Below, one piece after another: positions 20,910-31,040 of a stretch of 64,000 nt of DNA (positions are counted from its first letter, which is position 1; every line of letters begins with the position of its first letter). The stretch is taken from the NCBI GenBank assembly GCA_026075535.2, contig AP026545.1:10230001-10294000 (forward strand), given 5' to 3'. Below the pieces are notes generated by a model, which saw only the letters and a list, made by a program, of their open reading frames with translations, had not been told where the DNA came from and made no database searches. The stretch is from Tricholoma matsutake (lineage: Eukaryota > Basidiomycota > Agaricomycetes > Agaricales > Tricholomataceae). A program made the translations under genes and the position numbers.

Positions 20910-21536
20910 TAGTGTTGCCTTGACTGACTTGGGGCATTTTTGTATTTTTAAAATAACTTGACACAATGCGCTCAGCCTGCTTAGTGTTGAGAGAGGATCC
21001 ATCAACTTTTGGGGCTCCCTATCTATGTAAATATTCTCAGAATTCTATACAATTTATTGGAGTTGATATTGCCTTTGACTCATTTTTGTCAAGTCAACCA
21101 GCAAAAATGAGTCAAAGGCAATATCAACTCCAATAAATTGTATAGAATTCTGAGAATATTTACATAGATAGCACAAGGCCAGCCTCATAATTTCTCCTTC
21201 CTGAAATATAGTCAGAAATTCTTTGTGAAATAATATATTTGAGACTAAATATCTACAAACAGAAATTCAAAAAATTACCTATTAGAAATATTGATTTTTA
21301 AAGTATATTTCTAATGGGTAATTTTTTGAATTTCTGTTTGTAGAAATTTAGTCTCAAATATAATATTTCACAAAGAATTTCTAACTATATTTCAGAAAGG
21401 AGAAATTATGAGGCTGGCCTTGTGTAGGGAGCCCCAAAAGTTGATGGGTCCTCTCTCAACACTAAGCAGGCTGAGTGCATTGTGTCAAGTTATTTTGAAA
21501 ATACAAAAATGCCCCAAGTCGGTCAAGGCAACACTA
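20910..21536. mobile_element. hAT-type foldback MITE (371 bp plus a nested MITE), TSD ATAAG(C/T)TC
   Basis: Its ends are identical to those of 7172-7542 (TAGTGTTGCCTTGAC...GGCAACACTA). ATAAGCTC at 20902-20909 and ATAAGTTC at 21537-21544 form an 8-bp duplication with one C/T change. Subtracting the nested element and its 3-bp duplication (256 bases) gives 371 bp, exactly the length of the other copy. Confidence 0.93.
21172..21424. mobile_element. CACTA-like foldback MITE (253 bp) nested in the hAT MITE, TSD TAG
   Basis: It begins CACAAGGCCAGCCTCATAAT and ends with the complement ...GGCTGGCCTTGTG; arms of about 115 bp pair around 21298. TAG lies at 21169-21171 and 21425-21427, and the intact sister MITE reads continuously there. 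CAC...GTG ends with 3-bp duplications fit the CACTA/EnSpm (CMC) superfamily. Confidence 0.88.
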
Positions 21537-22981
21537 ATAAGTTCCTGTAACATAATCTTTTTGTTAGACTTAGTTCAGGTGACAGTCTCTGAATCCATCA
21601 ATTTCACTTTCTTCTCTGTAGCAGGCATTGGTTGCATCAAATCATAGCCAGTACATTTATCAATTACAGTTCTCTTGTTGAAATCAGCTATGATGTGGTT
21701 CATAGAAAGGAATGGCAGTCCAAGTAAAATGGGTACACATAAGTTTGGGGTAATTACAGCTTTAACAGTTCGTGAGGTCCATGCAGAATTCAGAGAGTAC
21801 AGTGCAATCTTCACATATTCATGTAGTTGGGTTTCAGACGTGGCAGCATTGTTCAGAGCAACCAAAATTGGCAGTGGCTTGTGCAGGTGAAAATGATGGA
21901 GTCCCAGTTCCTCAGCTAGTGTGTTGTTGATGAGGATGACATGTGCTCTGGAGTCCAGCTTGCTATTCACCATAATGGGTTTGTCAGCTCCCAGCCCAAT
22001 TAAACTGCACATCCAGTGCAGGTGAGGGACGGTGAGTGGGCTCACCTCCTGCTCCATCTCAGATCCAGAACCCAGTACAGAAGTAGGCATCACTGCTCCT
22101 GCCATGAAAGACTCATCGTCATGCACTAAGTCATCCACATGTACTGCTGCTCCAGTGATCGCTCCTACCGGTCTGCCATTGCTTGACATGCTGCCCTGTC
22201 TAGTGTTGCCACTGGCTCAGCTGAGGTTTTTCAATAAAATGGGTATAGCATGCCAGATAAATTTGCTAAATTCACCAGAATATTTGAGCTTATGGATGGG
22301 CCCATAAGCCAAGGGGTCATCTGCCAACATTAGTTGAACATATCGATTGTCACTGAGTTCTTTAATAAACAAAATTTGGCTTGATGGCTCAGCTTGAAAT
22401 CAAAGCTGACACCAGGGGCAAAACCTAGGGCAGTTGAAACTCAACTGCCTTCGAGGCAGTGGGTATGGCAGTTGGATTTTTAATGATTGTGACTATCTTG
22501 TCACATCAACTAATCTTCCCTGATCTTCCCTAGATGGAAAGTGGATAATGCAAAGGGAATGTTACCAGGGATGTGTTCCTGCCACTGTTCCCACCCCTGA
22601 TCATCACCTGATCACTGTCTCCCATGGTTGATCAACAAGCGCCATAGCTTTGGCTAATGTTGTGCTCATCATCCCCAATGACAAGCATGCCCTTCCACTC
22701 ATTCCTGACCATTCCCCTTCATTTTTTTTGCTGTATGACATTTATATATGTATCTATAGGCATAATACACCTTTATTCTTCATTTTATACCAATATTAAG
22801 CTTGTAGTGAGCATTCTCTCTTGAGGGTAAGGTCTCTTCTCTTCATTTATGGGGTACATGTACATGAATAACTAATAATATACCTAGCTCAATACATGAC
22901 ATGGAGTGAAGCTACATGGGGTGGGGAGGAGGGAAATGGGGAGAAGTAAGGGGAGTGTGAGACAGGGTACCATCTACAGGG

Positions 22982-23943
22982 CTTGTACACCATATACAGC
23001 CATAAAGTGTATGTAGATGGGTCTGGTAATGCATGTAGGGGTGGGGATTAATGATTGGAGAGGTGGGGACAAGGTGCTCTCTGTCAGTGCACCTGCCTGG
23101 GAGAGGTTGTCACTTAGCTGCATGCTGAGGACTTCCCCTTATGAAAGACACATGAGAGAAGCATGAGATATCCATGATGAGCAATGTAATGGAGCCCCTG
23201 GAGACCCTACATTTGTCAGTATAGCCAGAAAAGGAAATATGTGCTCAGGAGGAGATATGCTTGTCCTGTGAGATCTGCTGTGCAAAAATGTTTGCTTTCT
23301 TTGATTCCTGGGCCTAGTAATAAAGTAGAACAAAGGTTAATAAAGATGACAGCAGAGAGGGAAGGTCCTGGCTCACCATGACATGGGTTCCCCATCAACA
23401 GATGTGAACTTTTCTCAATCTGGGCCACACACTATACCTGTTGTCTAAAGCCCAGCCTAGATGTCCAGAGTACCTTTACCCTTAATTTAAAGCCCACAAA
23501 CAGTGCATATAATCAATACTTCATCCTACAAGATAGGATCTTCACATGCTCACCTATTCTCCTTGTTACTCCATGCTAGCTCATGAAAGCAACTGATAGC
23601 TTTGTAGACAGTCATACCAATGCAGTGAAAGTAAAATCAACACATTTCAATGGTTGAGTTGTCTGTAAAAAGTGCTAGAGACTAAATGTATTGAGGTAGG
23701 TACTAGGGAACAACCACTCACCCAATGCTAACAGTACTTCAACTGCTTGGTGTAGCAACAAATTCAAGGCAAAGAATCATAGTAGGCAAGATTCCCTTGA
23801 GTTATAGACCATCCATATGGAAGGAGAGGCAGAGCTATGCACCAGGGAGCAGGTTGAACCAGATGTTCCCAAAAAGGCAATAATCTTGGAATATCTAGAC
23901 AGTGAAGCAACACGCCAATGAATGAAAATCAGGAGTAGATAGA
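22982..23943 (+). repeat. Internal repeat copy R1 of the large hAT-like element
   Basis: Shares long stretches with 25406-26290, for example GGGGACAAGGTGCTCTCTGT, CAATACTTCATCCTACAA and GAGCTATGCACCAGGGAG. By eye this is 75-80% identity. No coding potential was seen. Confidence 0.7.
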
Positions 23944-24345
23944 GCTGGACTCTGCAGGGAGATCAGACATGGGCAGTGCTACAGCTTTGTTGGCAAGCAT
24001 AACATGGGGCAAGAGGGCATCCAGAGGCACATAGACTGAGACCATGGGAATGCCTAATTCTTTAGTGGTATGCAAGAAGCCCCCAAATTTTTTTTTGGAC
24101 CTCTCTGTACACAGGTCTCAAAACACAATTTTGAAGGCTATAATGACTACTCAACTATCCAAAATGTTGTATTTAACAATAGGAAATAAACTGAAGGTGT
24201 TTAACAGTACAAATGCCCCTAATGTAATCAAAATATCAAAATATGATGGTGATTGGGACAGATCAGCCATGATCAAATTGCAAGCCAGAGCCTCTGTTGA
24301 AATGGATCCCACAAAGGAGGTACAGAGCGATACTGGTTTTTTTTA

Positions 24346-24600
24346 GGACTAGCATTGGCAGTGGAGGCAGCTTTCTGTTCTTGATGCAGATGGTTATGCT
24401 ATTTGTCCAGATTGTGGAACACGAGTGAAATGTGGAAACGCAGGGCTCGCAAACCTTGAAAAATGCCATCAGACAAGTGACACCTGCAAAAATGCTTGAG
24501 AAAAGCATGACAAGGATCAGAAGAAGAAGAACACAAACCTATTCAACTATTTCAAAGGGCCAAAAGCCCCTGCTGTTCCCTCGAAAGTTAGCCATTCAGG
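24346..24600 (+). pseudogene. Zinc-finger gene scrap inside the hAT-like element
   Basis: Reading WQWRQLSVLDADGYAICPDC, then GTRVKCGNAGLANLEKCHQT, then SDTC, followed by a lysine-rich stretch and NLFNYFKGPKAPAVPSKVS. Two CxxC-type pairs plus a His and Cys look like an N-terminal zinc finger followed by a short linker. Similar layouts are found in basidiomycete TE-associated or captured genes; this is from memory of the pattern only. One in-frame TGA breaks it and no continuation was found. Confidence 0.45.
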
Positions 24601-24649
24601 ACTGATTCCAAACCATCAATTGGCTCCAGCAGAGGCCATTGTAGTGATG

Positions 24650-24800
24650 TGCAAGGCTTGGCCCAAAGCCCTGAAGCCTGGGCTGCTGAGCCCCAGAAGC
24701 CTGACCCAAGCCAAGCCTTGGAGTGGGCTTGGTAGGGCTTAGGGCTTGGCTCATTATTTCTGAAGCCTGAGCTGAGCCCAAAAGCCTGGGCTTTGTGGCT
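24650..24800. repeat. GGCTT/AAGCC-rich tract
   Basis: Repeated words AAGCCC, GGGCTT and GCTTGG in both orientations over 150 bp, able to fold. It resembles a small MITE remnant starting near TAGTGATGTGCAAGG, but no matching end or duplication was found. Confidence 0.4.
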
Positions 24801-25405
24801 GTGATTCAGTCACTACTCTCAAGCATCATCGTGCACCATCTCCACCCCACCCCTCATCTATTGGAAGCTCCTGCTACACAACAGCAAGCTATTGCTCACT
24901 GCCTGGCTTACAGGAGCTGTGCAGATAATGGGGTGGGGGAAGTGAGGGGGGACTGCAGTCATTGGTAGCCATTCCTTGGGCATTGAGGTTGTTGATGTGT
25001 TTATGGCCACAGCAATGAGCGATGAGTGATGCAAAGTCAACCTCAGGAGGTGGTGTTTCCTGTTTCAAGGGATAGCAGTGCAGTCAGTGAAGATGGGACA
25101 GGGCTATGGTGACTATGTATGCACCTTACAGCTATCTTGCTCCACAAGTCTCCCAGCACCTCCAGTACATCACTGTGGGATGCATAATGAACTCAACACC
25201 TGGAGGAAAGGCAGTTGCTTTTGAAGTGTCATCATTATAGTGACAAATGATCTGTGTGACAAACTTAGTATCAGAGAAAGATAAGCAAACGATAAAAAAG
25301 ACTTACATTTCCTTATATAGATATTTGCCTGATTACATAGTAGGGTTAGTCCAGCCTCCATAGTTGAAAAAAAAAAAATGACCAGTTCAGTTTTTTTTTT
25401 GCAAT

Positions 25406-26290
25406 GGGCTTGTACAGCCTCTACAGCTAGAAAAATGTATGTAGATGGTAAAGCGATGTATGTAGAGGTGGGGATTGATGTTGGGAGAGCTGGGGACAAG
25501 GTGCTCTCTGTCAATGCACCTGAGGGGGTCACTTACCTGCATACCTAGGCCTTCCCCTGATGAAATGCACATGGAAAGAGGATATAATGGTCTAAATAAA
25601 CAATCTGGTAGAACCCCCAGAGGCTTTGTAGATGCTATTATAGACAGAAAAGTGAATATGTACTCAGGAGGAGATATACTTACCCTGTAAGATCTGTGGG
25701 GCCAAATCATTCACTTTCTTCGATTCCTAGGCCTAATAGTAAAGTAGAACATGGATCAGTAATGCAGATAGCAGGGAGGGAAGACCATGGCCCACCAGAG
25801 CATGGGTTCCCTATCAACAGAAGTAATCTTTGCTCACCATAAATCACACACTTTTCACATAGTCAATACTTCATCCTACAAAGTAAAATCTTCACTAACT
25901 CACCTAACCTCCTTGTTACTCCATGCCACCTCATGGGACTCACTAGTAACCTTATATACATGCATACTAATGTAGTAGAAGTATATTCAACACCTTTGAA
26001 CAGTTCACTATTCTATAAAAGAGTAGTAGAGAGTGAATATATTTGAGATATGTCATAGTCACTCATCTAAGAACTATAGGACTTCTATATCCCAATGTAA
26101 TGCAGATATAAAAGTACAATAATGTAGTAATATATGGTCCCTACAGCCATAAAGTATCCAGATAGCAGGAGAGGCTGAGCTATGCACCAGGGAGTCAGTT
26201 GAACCAGGTGTTCCAAAAATGGTAATAATCTTGAAATATCTTGGCAGTGAAGCAACACGCTGTTAAATGGAGAACAGGAGTAGATAGAAG
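25406..26290 (+). repeat. Internal repeat copy R2 of the large hAT-like element
   Basis: Direct copy of R1 (22982-23943). Its middle part (about 25700-26040) is repeated again in inverse orientation at 26755-27165. Confidence 0.7.
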
Positions 26291-26754
26291 GTAGTGTTTT
26301 GCATAGGAGGAAAGCTGACCACCAGGGAATCTGTGGAAGAATGCATGAGTAATGTGCAAAACCATGTATTTTGCATTCGTTGATCAGGTGAGCCTATTGA
26401 GACATGTCCGATCATACCAGCTGATCACTATACTGCTGGAACACACTTTTCCTCATTCCTCCACAGATCCTCATCGGTTCTCTTGCAGTCTATGGAATGA
26501 ACCTGTCTCTATTTGCTCCTGCTTTCTGATTAGCAGTGCATGAAGTCGCTGTTGAGCTATGTTCATATCATTGCCTTTTTGGGACTACTTGGTTCAAGTG
26601 TCTCTCTCGTGCATCCTGTGACCTCACCTCCCATCTGCCTGGTCTCAAACTTAAAGGAACCTGTATTAATATAATACTATGCAGTTATCTCTGCTCTAAG
26701 TAGAGATCTAGAGGTCTAGTTGCCCTTTGGTGAGTGAGTGTGCCATATCTCAAT

Positions 26755-27165
26755 ATATTCACTCTCTACTACTCTTTTATAGAATAGTGAGCCATTCAAA
26801 GGTGTTGAATATACTTCTACTACATTAGTATGCATGTATATAAGGTTACTAGTGAGTCCCATGAGGTGGCATGGAGTAACAAGGAGGTTAGGTGAGTTGG
26901 TGAAGATTTTACTTTGTAGGATGAAGTATTGACTATGTGGATTATCTGATGGCTATACATTGAAGGTAATGTCACCCTGGAATAGGTTTTGGATAATAGG
27001 AAAGGTGTGTAATTTATGGTGAGCAAAGTTCACTTCTGTTGATGGGGAACCTATGCTCTGGTGGGCCATGGTCTTCCATCCCTGCTATCTGCGTTACCAA
27101 TCCATGTTCTACTTTACTATTAGGCCTATGAATTGAAAGAAGTGAATGGTTTGGCTCCATGGTTA
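26755..27165 (-). repeat. Internal repeat copy R3 (inverted, partial)
   Basis: Reverse complement of about 25700-26040, with long matches such as ACTACTCTTTTATAGAATAG and AGTAACAAGGAGGTTAGGTG. It creates a roughly 400-bp inverted pair separated by about 700 bp. Confidence 0.7.
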
Positions 27166-28261
27166 TTACACAATGAGTATTCCCCCTCCTGGCCCTATTT
27201 TCGCTTTTTTGACTCTATTGGCTATCTTTAAACCACAGGGAAGCATTGTAAACTATATACAATGCTTGAATTATACTTTTGACATGTGCAGATAGCAGGA
27301 GGAATGCACAGGAGAACAGGTAAGCACCATCTCCCTTACTACCATTCACAGCTTCATTGATACTTAATCCTTGCTCCCATTGCTTCTATACTGTATTCCC
27401 CACTCCTCAGGACAATCCACTACTCATTTGTGAGTCCACTTGTGGTCATGGAGCATGTAATGGTAAACAGAAGGCATCCCTCCCCCCCTCCCACTTACAA
27501 TTTCGCTTTTTTCCCCTATGCTATCCTTTTTCTACTGCATGTATAACCATTACCCATCATGTATATAGCTTATTCTTTGAATGCACTTGAAGCAGGAACA
27601 TATGTATAAGAGTACAACAGCCCCTCTCATCCCCTGCCAAAGGAAGGGTGTCCCCTGTAACTTACTGTGGCTATAAAGTGTGAAATAAAGGTTCAATTAT
27701 CACCCCATATACATAGATAATTGATATATACAAAAGCACGAAGGGAAATGGAGTAGAATGAGGGAAATAGCTTGCTCACTGTCAGAAACAATGAGCATGA
27801 TGTTAGCTGAGCATGGGCAGACAGTGATTGGGGGGATTGATGGTGACAGGCGCATGGGATCAGGACAGAGCAATTAGCCGAACAATGTTGATAATGATGG
27901 CCGAGAGTATGCTGAGCACGATCTGCAGATCCCAAAAATCTCAGCTGTAATCTATTGATCACTTCCCTAGCAAAGATCAGGTGGGAAGATTAGTTGATGT
28001 GACAAGATAGTCACAATCATTAAAAATCCAACTGCCGTACCCACTGCCTTGAAGGCAGTTGAGTTTCAACTGCTCTAGGTTTTGCCCCTGGTGTGAGTGA
28101 ATACATCAAGAACAGATGATCCAATCAACTGTTGGTGGAAGACCCCTCAGCTTATGGCCCCATCCATATGCTCAAATATTCCAGTGAATTTAGGAAATTT
28201 ATCTGGCATGCTATATCCATTTTATTGAAAAACCTCGGCTGAGCCAGTGGCAACATTAGCC

Positions 28262-30201
28262 CTGTCACTTTTGACTTAAAAAAGGATCTCTTCAGTTATT
28301 TCTTTATAGTTATGGCCATCAGGGAAATCATTTGGACAGTCCGTCGCCTGATGGTTTTGGTATCCACAGTGGCATTTCAAGCAACCCAGGTGTTTAAACA
28401 GCAAGGAACATTTGTTTTCAGTGAGATGAGGAGGTTTATGTGACAATGTAGAAGAAGTAGCAGATGAAGAGGATGCGGGTGGGCCTCGTGGCTTATAGCT
28501 GCTTACAGTGTTAGAGCTTCATGATGGCCCAGCAAGTGCCTGTCTCTTGGGCCCTCATTGAAGGTCTTCTGCAGCCTCAAGGTAACGTTTCATGTCATTT
28601 GCGTGCTCCTCTGCCAGTTTTTGAACCTCCGCAATCCAACCTGCCAGTCTAGACTCCTCAGTTCGTTCAGGAGTATCCTTTGTTATCCTGTCCACAATTT
28701 CCCTGACATTGTGGTTCTTGGAATGATTTCGTAAGTCAGCATCCAAGAGACTATCAAGCTGGAGATGGAGACCGGAATCGGAGAAATGATATTCTGTGTT
28801 TTGTAACACAATGTTCAGGTGGTGGATGTCATTTACCCAGATGGGGAATGAATCAGATGGTTTCAGGCACACATTTCGGATCTTAGCATGAAGTTTGTTG
28901 TCCCAGCCATCTGCTAGGAACTCCCTCTGCATCTCCTTTACAGGATCAGTGAAAGACATTTCTGCAAGGTGATCCCTGTGTGTAGCAACCCAGTCCCAAG
29001 CTCGCATGTCTTTCAGTCCTGGCAACACGGCACCCACACGTTCAGTTAAAAGAACTTTCTTGTTCGCCCTGAAGAGGTCCATGCACACCATCTCCCACTG
29101 GTGCATTACCATCAGAGACACAACGCCTGGAGTCAGAAGAGGGATCCTTTTTGGCTCTGCATACACACATTCAGCAGTAGCAGTAGGAGACATTTGGTTT
29201 GTAGGTAGCAAGAACAAGTCGCTGGCAGAAGAAGAGGAAGAATTGGAGTTAGTGTTTAAAGGTCTGGTTCATCGAACTGGAAAAAGACCCCAACTGAACT
29301 GGACTGGACTGCAAAAAACCGGACCGTCAGTTGCAGTTCAGGCTTCCCAGGATGGAAGAACCACTCCGAACTGGACTGATAAAAACCAGTTTGAGTTGGC
29401 TCAAACTGCTACAATGTACTCCTCGTAAATACGCATCTTTTGACCATATTTTCAAGAGGAACAGTCCAGAATTGCATGTGCTATGGCCAAAATGATATGT
29501 TACTGCAAAATCTAATTTGCACAACATCTTGTAGTTGTGTTTTTTGAGATGTAGAGGATTGTTATCACTATAAAACCTTTATGGTTGACTACTATACACT
29601 CTATACTATAGTTTACAACTGGTTTGATGTACTAAATTCTACAAGAAGACCAGTTTTAGTCAGTTCAAACTGGTTATGACTGAACTGCAGTTTGAACTGG
29701 TTTGAACTGTTTTGGACCAGTTTTTTGTGGTTCAGTCTGGTTTTTTAGGGTCTTACCATAATAGGCAACCAGTTGTGGTTGCAGTTCATCCAAATGGGGC
29801 AAAAAACCCAGACTGGACCAGACCTTTAAACACTAATTGGAGTCAGAGCCATTGGCAGAGGTGGTGGCAGATGAAGTGGAGTGGCTGTCAGACTTGGGTG
29901 TAGGAGAACGGGATGCTTCGCCAGCTATATGTGCCTTTGACGGTGAGCCAGGCATTTCTGTGTGACTATTTGGATATTTACAAACAGCAGGACTTGGCGG
30001 TGAATCAGAACAGCTGTCTGATGGTGTCAGTGGTGGTTCAGGACATTGATCAGATGGTGTCAGCAATGGCAAAGATGGCAAAGATGGTGACAGCGGGCCC
30101 TGGTGGGCATTTGGTACAGTAAGCACTTGTTTGTGTGTAGTCAGCAGTTTGAACAGTGAGGTCTTTCGACTGGGTTCACAGCAGAAACTTCTGTTCAGCA
30201 A
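28262..30201 (-). pseudogene. Gag of gypsy element B (interrupted by a 586-bp MITE)
   Basis: Starts at ATG 30201 (MLNRSFCCEPSRKTSLFKLL), followed by a Pro/Ser-rich N-terminus. After removal of 29250-29835 the frame continues (SANGSDSN-SSSSSASDLF). The capsid-like core has HQWEMVCMDLFRANKKVLLT, LKDMRAWDWVATHRDHLAEM, LADGWDNKLHAKIRN and IWVNDIHHLNIVL, then a helical tail. A zinc-knuckle-like CHCGYQNHQATDC lies near 28355. It would coat the element RNA. The order gag-then-protease and the shared LTRs tie it to the pol at 17060-22189. Confidence 0.8.
29250..29835. mobile_element. hAT-type MITE (586 bp) in gag of gypsy B, TSD ATTGGAGT
   Basis: Ends TAGTGTTTAAAGGTCTGGT and CCAGACCTTTAAACACTA. ATTGGAGT occurs at 29242-29249 and 29836-29843, an exact 8-bp duplication. 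The interior is rich in short AACTGG/CAGTTC words and has no coding capacity. Its end sequence differs from the TAGTGTTGCC group, so it is a separate hAT family. Confidence 0.9.
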
Positions 30202-30245
30202 TCAACATGATCAGGCAACCTCATTTTGCAAAGTTTAAAAAAAAG

Positions 30246-30443
30246 TGTAAGCACACACTTGTATGGGCATGCACTTCACTAAGACAGGTGATCAAGAATA
30301 AACAGGCAAAAGTAGTGGTTTTTATAAGGAAAAGAGCTCTATCGATAAGGTGATGATGATGGTCAGTGTTCAAGATCCCTGGTGATGCTGGTGTGGCTGA
30401 GGATTGTGTCTGAGGCTGATTGTAAATATGTAACATTGTTACA
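30246..30443 (-). repeat. 5' LTR of gypsy element B
   Basis: 198 bp, paired with 16749-16956. It is followed on the outside by the TCATG duplication. Confidence 0.88.
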
Positions 30444-30448
30444 TCATG

Positions 30449-30722
30449 CCTAGCATGAGGTGTCCGATGTCACAGACCTCATGTCAAGAGGCTGTTGTAT
30501 CACAGCATGTGTGGGAGTGGGTTTGGGTGCATGGAGTCACCATGTGTCAAGGGTGCCTTCCATGGGAAGGGGATCAAATGCATGTCATCAACATGTGTTG
30601 TGTGTGTGTCTGGTGTCAAGGGCATGCCTCAGGCATGAGTCAGGGAGTGCCTCCTGTCTGGAGGGGATTGTCGGGTGTGTCAGGTCAGTTGGGTTCCACG
30701 AGTTACAAGGAAATTGTAACAC
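30449..30722 (-). repeat. Outer LTR part of gypsy element C
   Basis: It continues the sequence broken at 16748 by gypsy B. On the minus strand it begins TGTTACAATTTCC at 30722, a plausible LTR start, and is rich in CATG and CACATG words. The start is tentative because no second LTR is present. Confidence 0.45.
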
Positions 30723-31040
30723 ACTGAATGTTTGTGCCAACCTCCAAAATTCAGTCACTAAAATTAGTTGACTTTGTTTGTCCGCAACTGTACCCATTCA
30801 ATATGTCATATCGTGACCATGTTTGTGTGGATGTGTGTGTACACTTAGAACATCAGGGCTGCTGGTCCCTGCCCCCTGATGTCTGTTGATGCATATGAGT
30901 CTTGTTGTTAGTTGTTAGGCAACAGCTGAATTCTGGCCCCTGGGCTAGCCCTAAATGTGGCAATCATCCTTACTTCCTCCTCTGGAAACCATCTCACTCT
31001 CCACCTCTGTGTATGCTCTGGAGTCATTGGTTCTTGCAGC

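Larger units (their letters stand above)
17060..22189 (-). pseudogene. Pol of gypsy element B (protease to chromodomain), interrupted three times
   Basis: Protease-like start (SSNGRPVGAITGAAV, then NSKLDSRAHVILINNTLAEEL, with DSRA for DSGA) at 22189-21575. RT is at 20900-19990 with AGRIRPSSSPHASPAF and the catalytic YLDDIVIW. RNase H is at 19959-19234 (FVTTDASDFQSGTVLS, VYTDHKTLEKF). Integrase is at 18401-17226 (AHNVLGHFGFLKSYG, CADCQWNKP, SIDFIGPLP, IVSDRDKLF, YHPQTDGASEQSNK). A stop at 17226 is followed in frame by a chromodomain (YLVCWHGYGPEEDRW). The RT N-terminus is split by the MITE at 20910-21536, and MLQELI-DVYRQRL is restored when it is removed. Internal stops show the element is dead. 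Confidence 0.88.
22201..28258. mobile_element. Large hAT-like element (6058 bp) without a recognisable transposase, TSD GCCCTGTC
   Basis: Ends are TAGTGTTGCCACTGG and CCAGTGGCAACATTA. GCCCTGTC is at 22193-22200 and 28259-28266. Imperfect terminal inverted repeats extend about 310 bp inward. They include ACACCAGGGGCAAAACCTAG and a block with AATGATTGTGACTATCTTGT. The interior has three copies of a long repeat, a zinc-finger gene scrap and otherwise no coding region seen. It interrupts gypsy B between gag and protease, and the minus-strand reading EEILFLSQK-x-QGSMSSNGRP is restored without it. It was probably mobilised in trans. Confidence 0.85.
16749..30443 (-). mobile_element. Gypsy element B: Ty3/gypsy element expanded to 13.7 kb by nested insertions, TSD TCATG
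   Basis: The LTRs are 16749-16956 (208 bp, 3') and 30246-30443 (198 bp, 5'), both starting TGTAAGC on the plus strand and ending in TTACA. TCATG is present at 16744-16748 and 30444-30448. Coding order on the minus strand is gag (30201 down), protease, RT, RNase H, integrase, chromodomain (to about 17060). Insertions inside are a DDE-transposon scrap (about 18690-19230), a hAT MITE with a nested CACTA-like MITE (20910-21536), a 6058-bp hAT-like element (22201-28258) and a 586-bp hAT MITE (29250-29835). Without them it would be roughly 6 kb. Confidence 0.93.

Noticed and set aside
30723..30960. Second LTR of gypsy C
   Set aside because: The sequence after 30722 does not match any part of 16049-16748 or 30449-30722.
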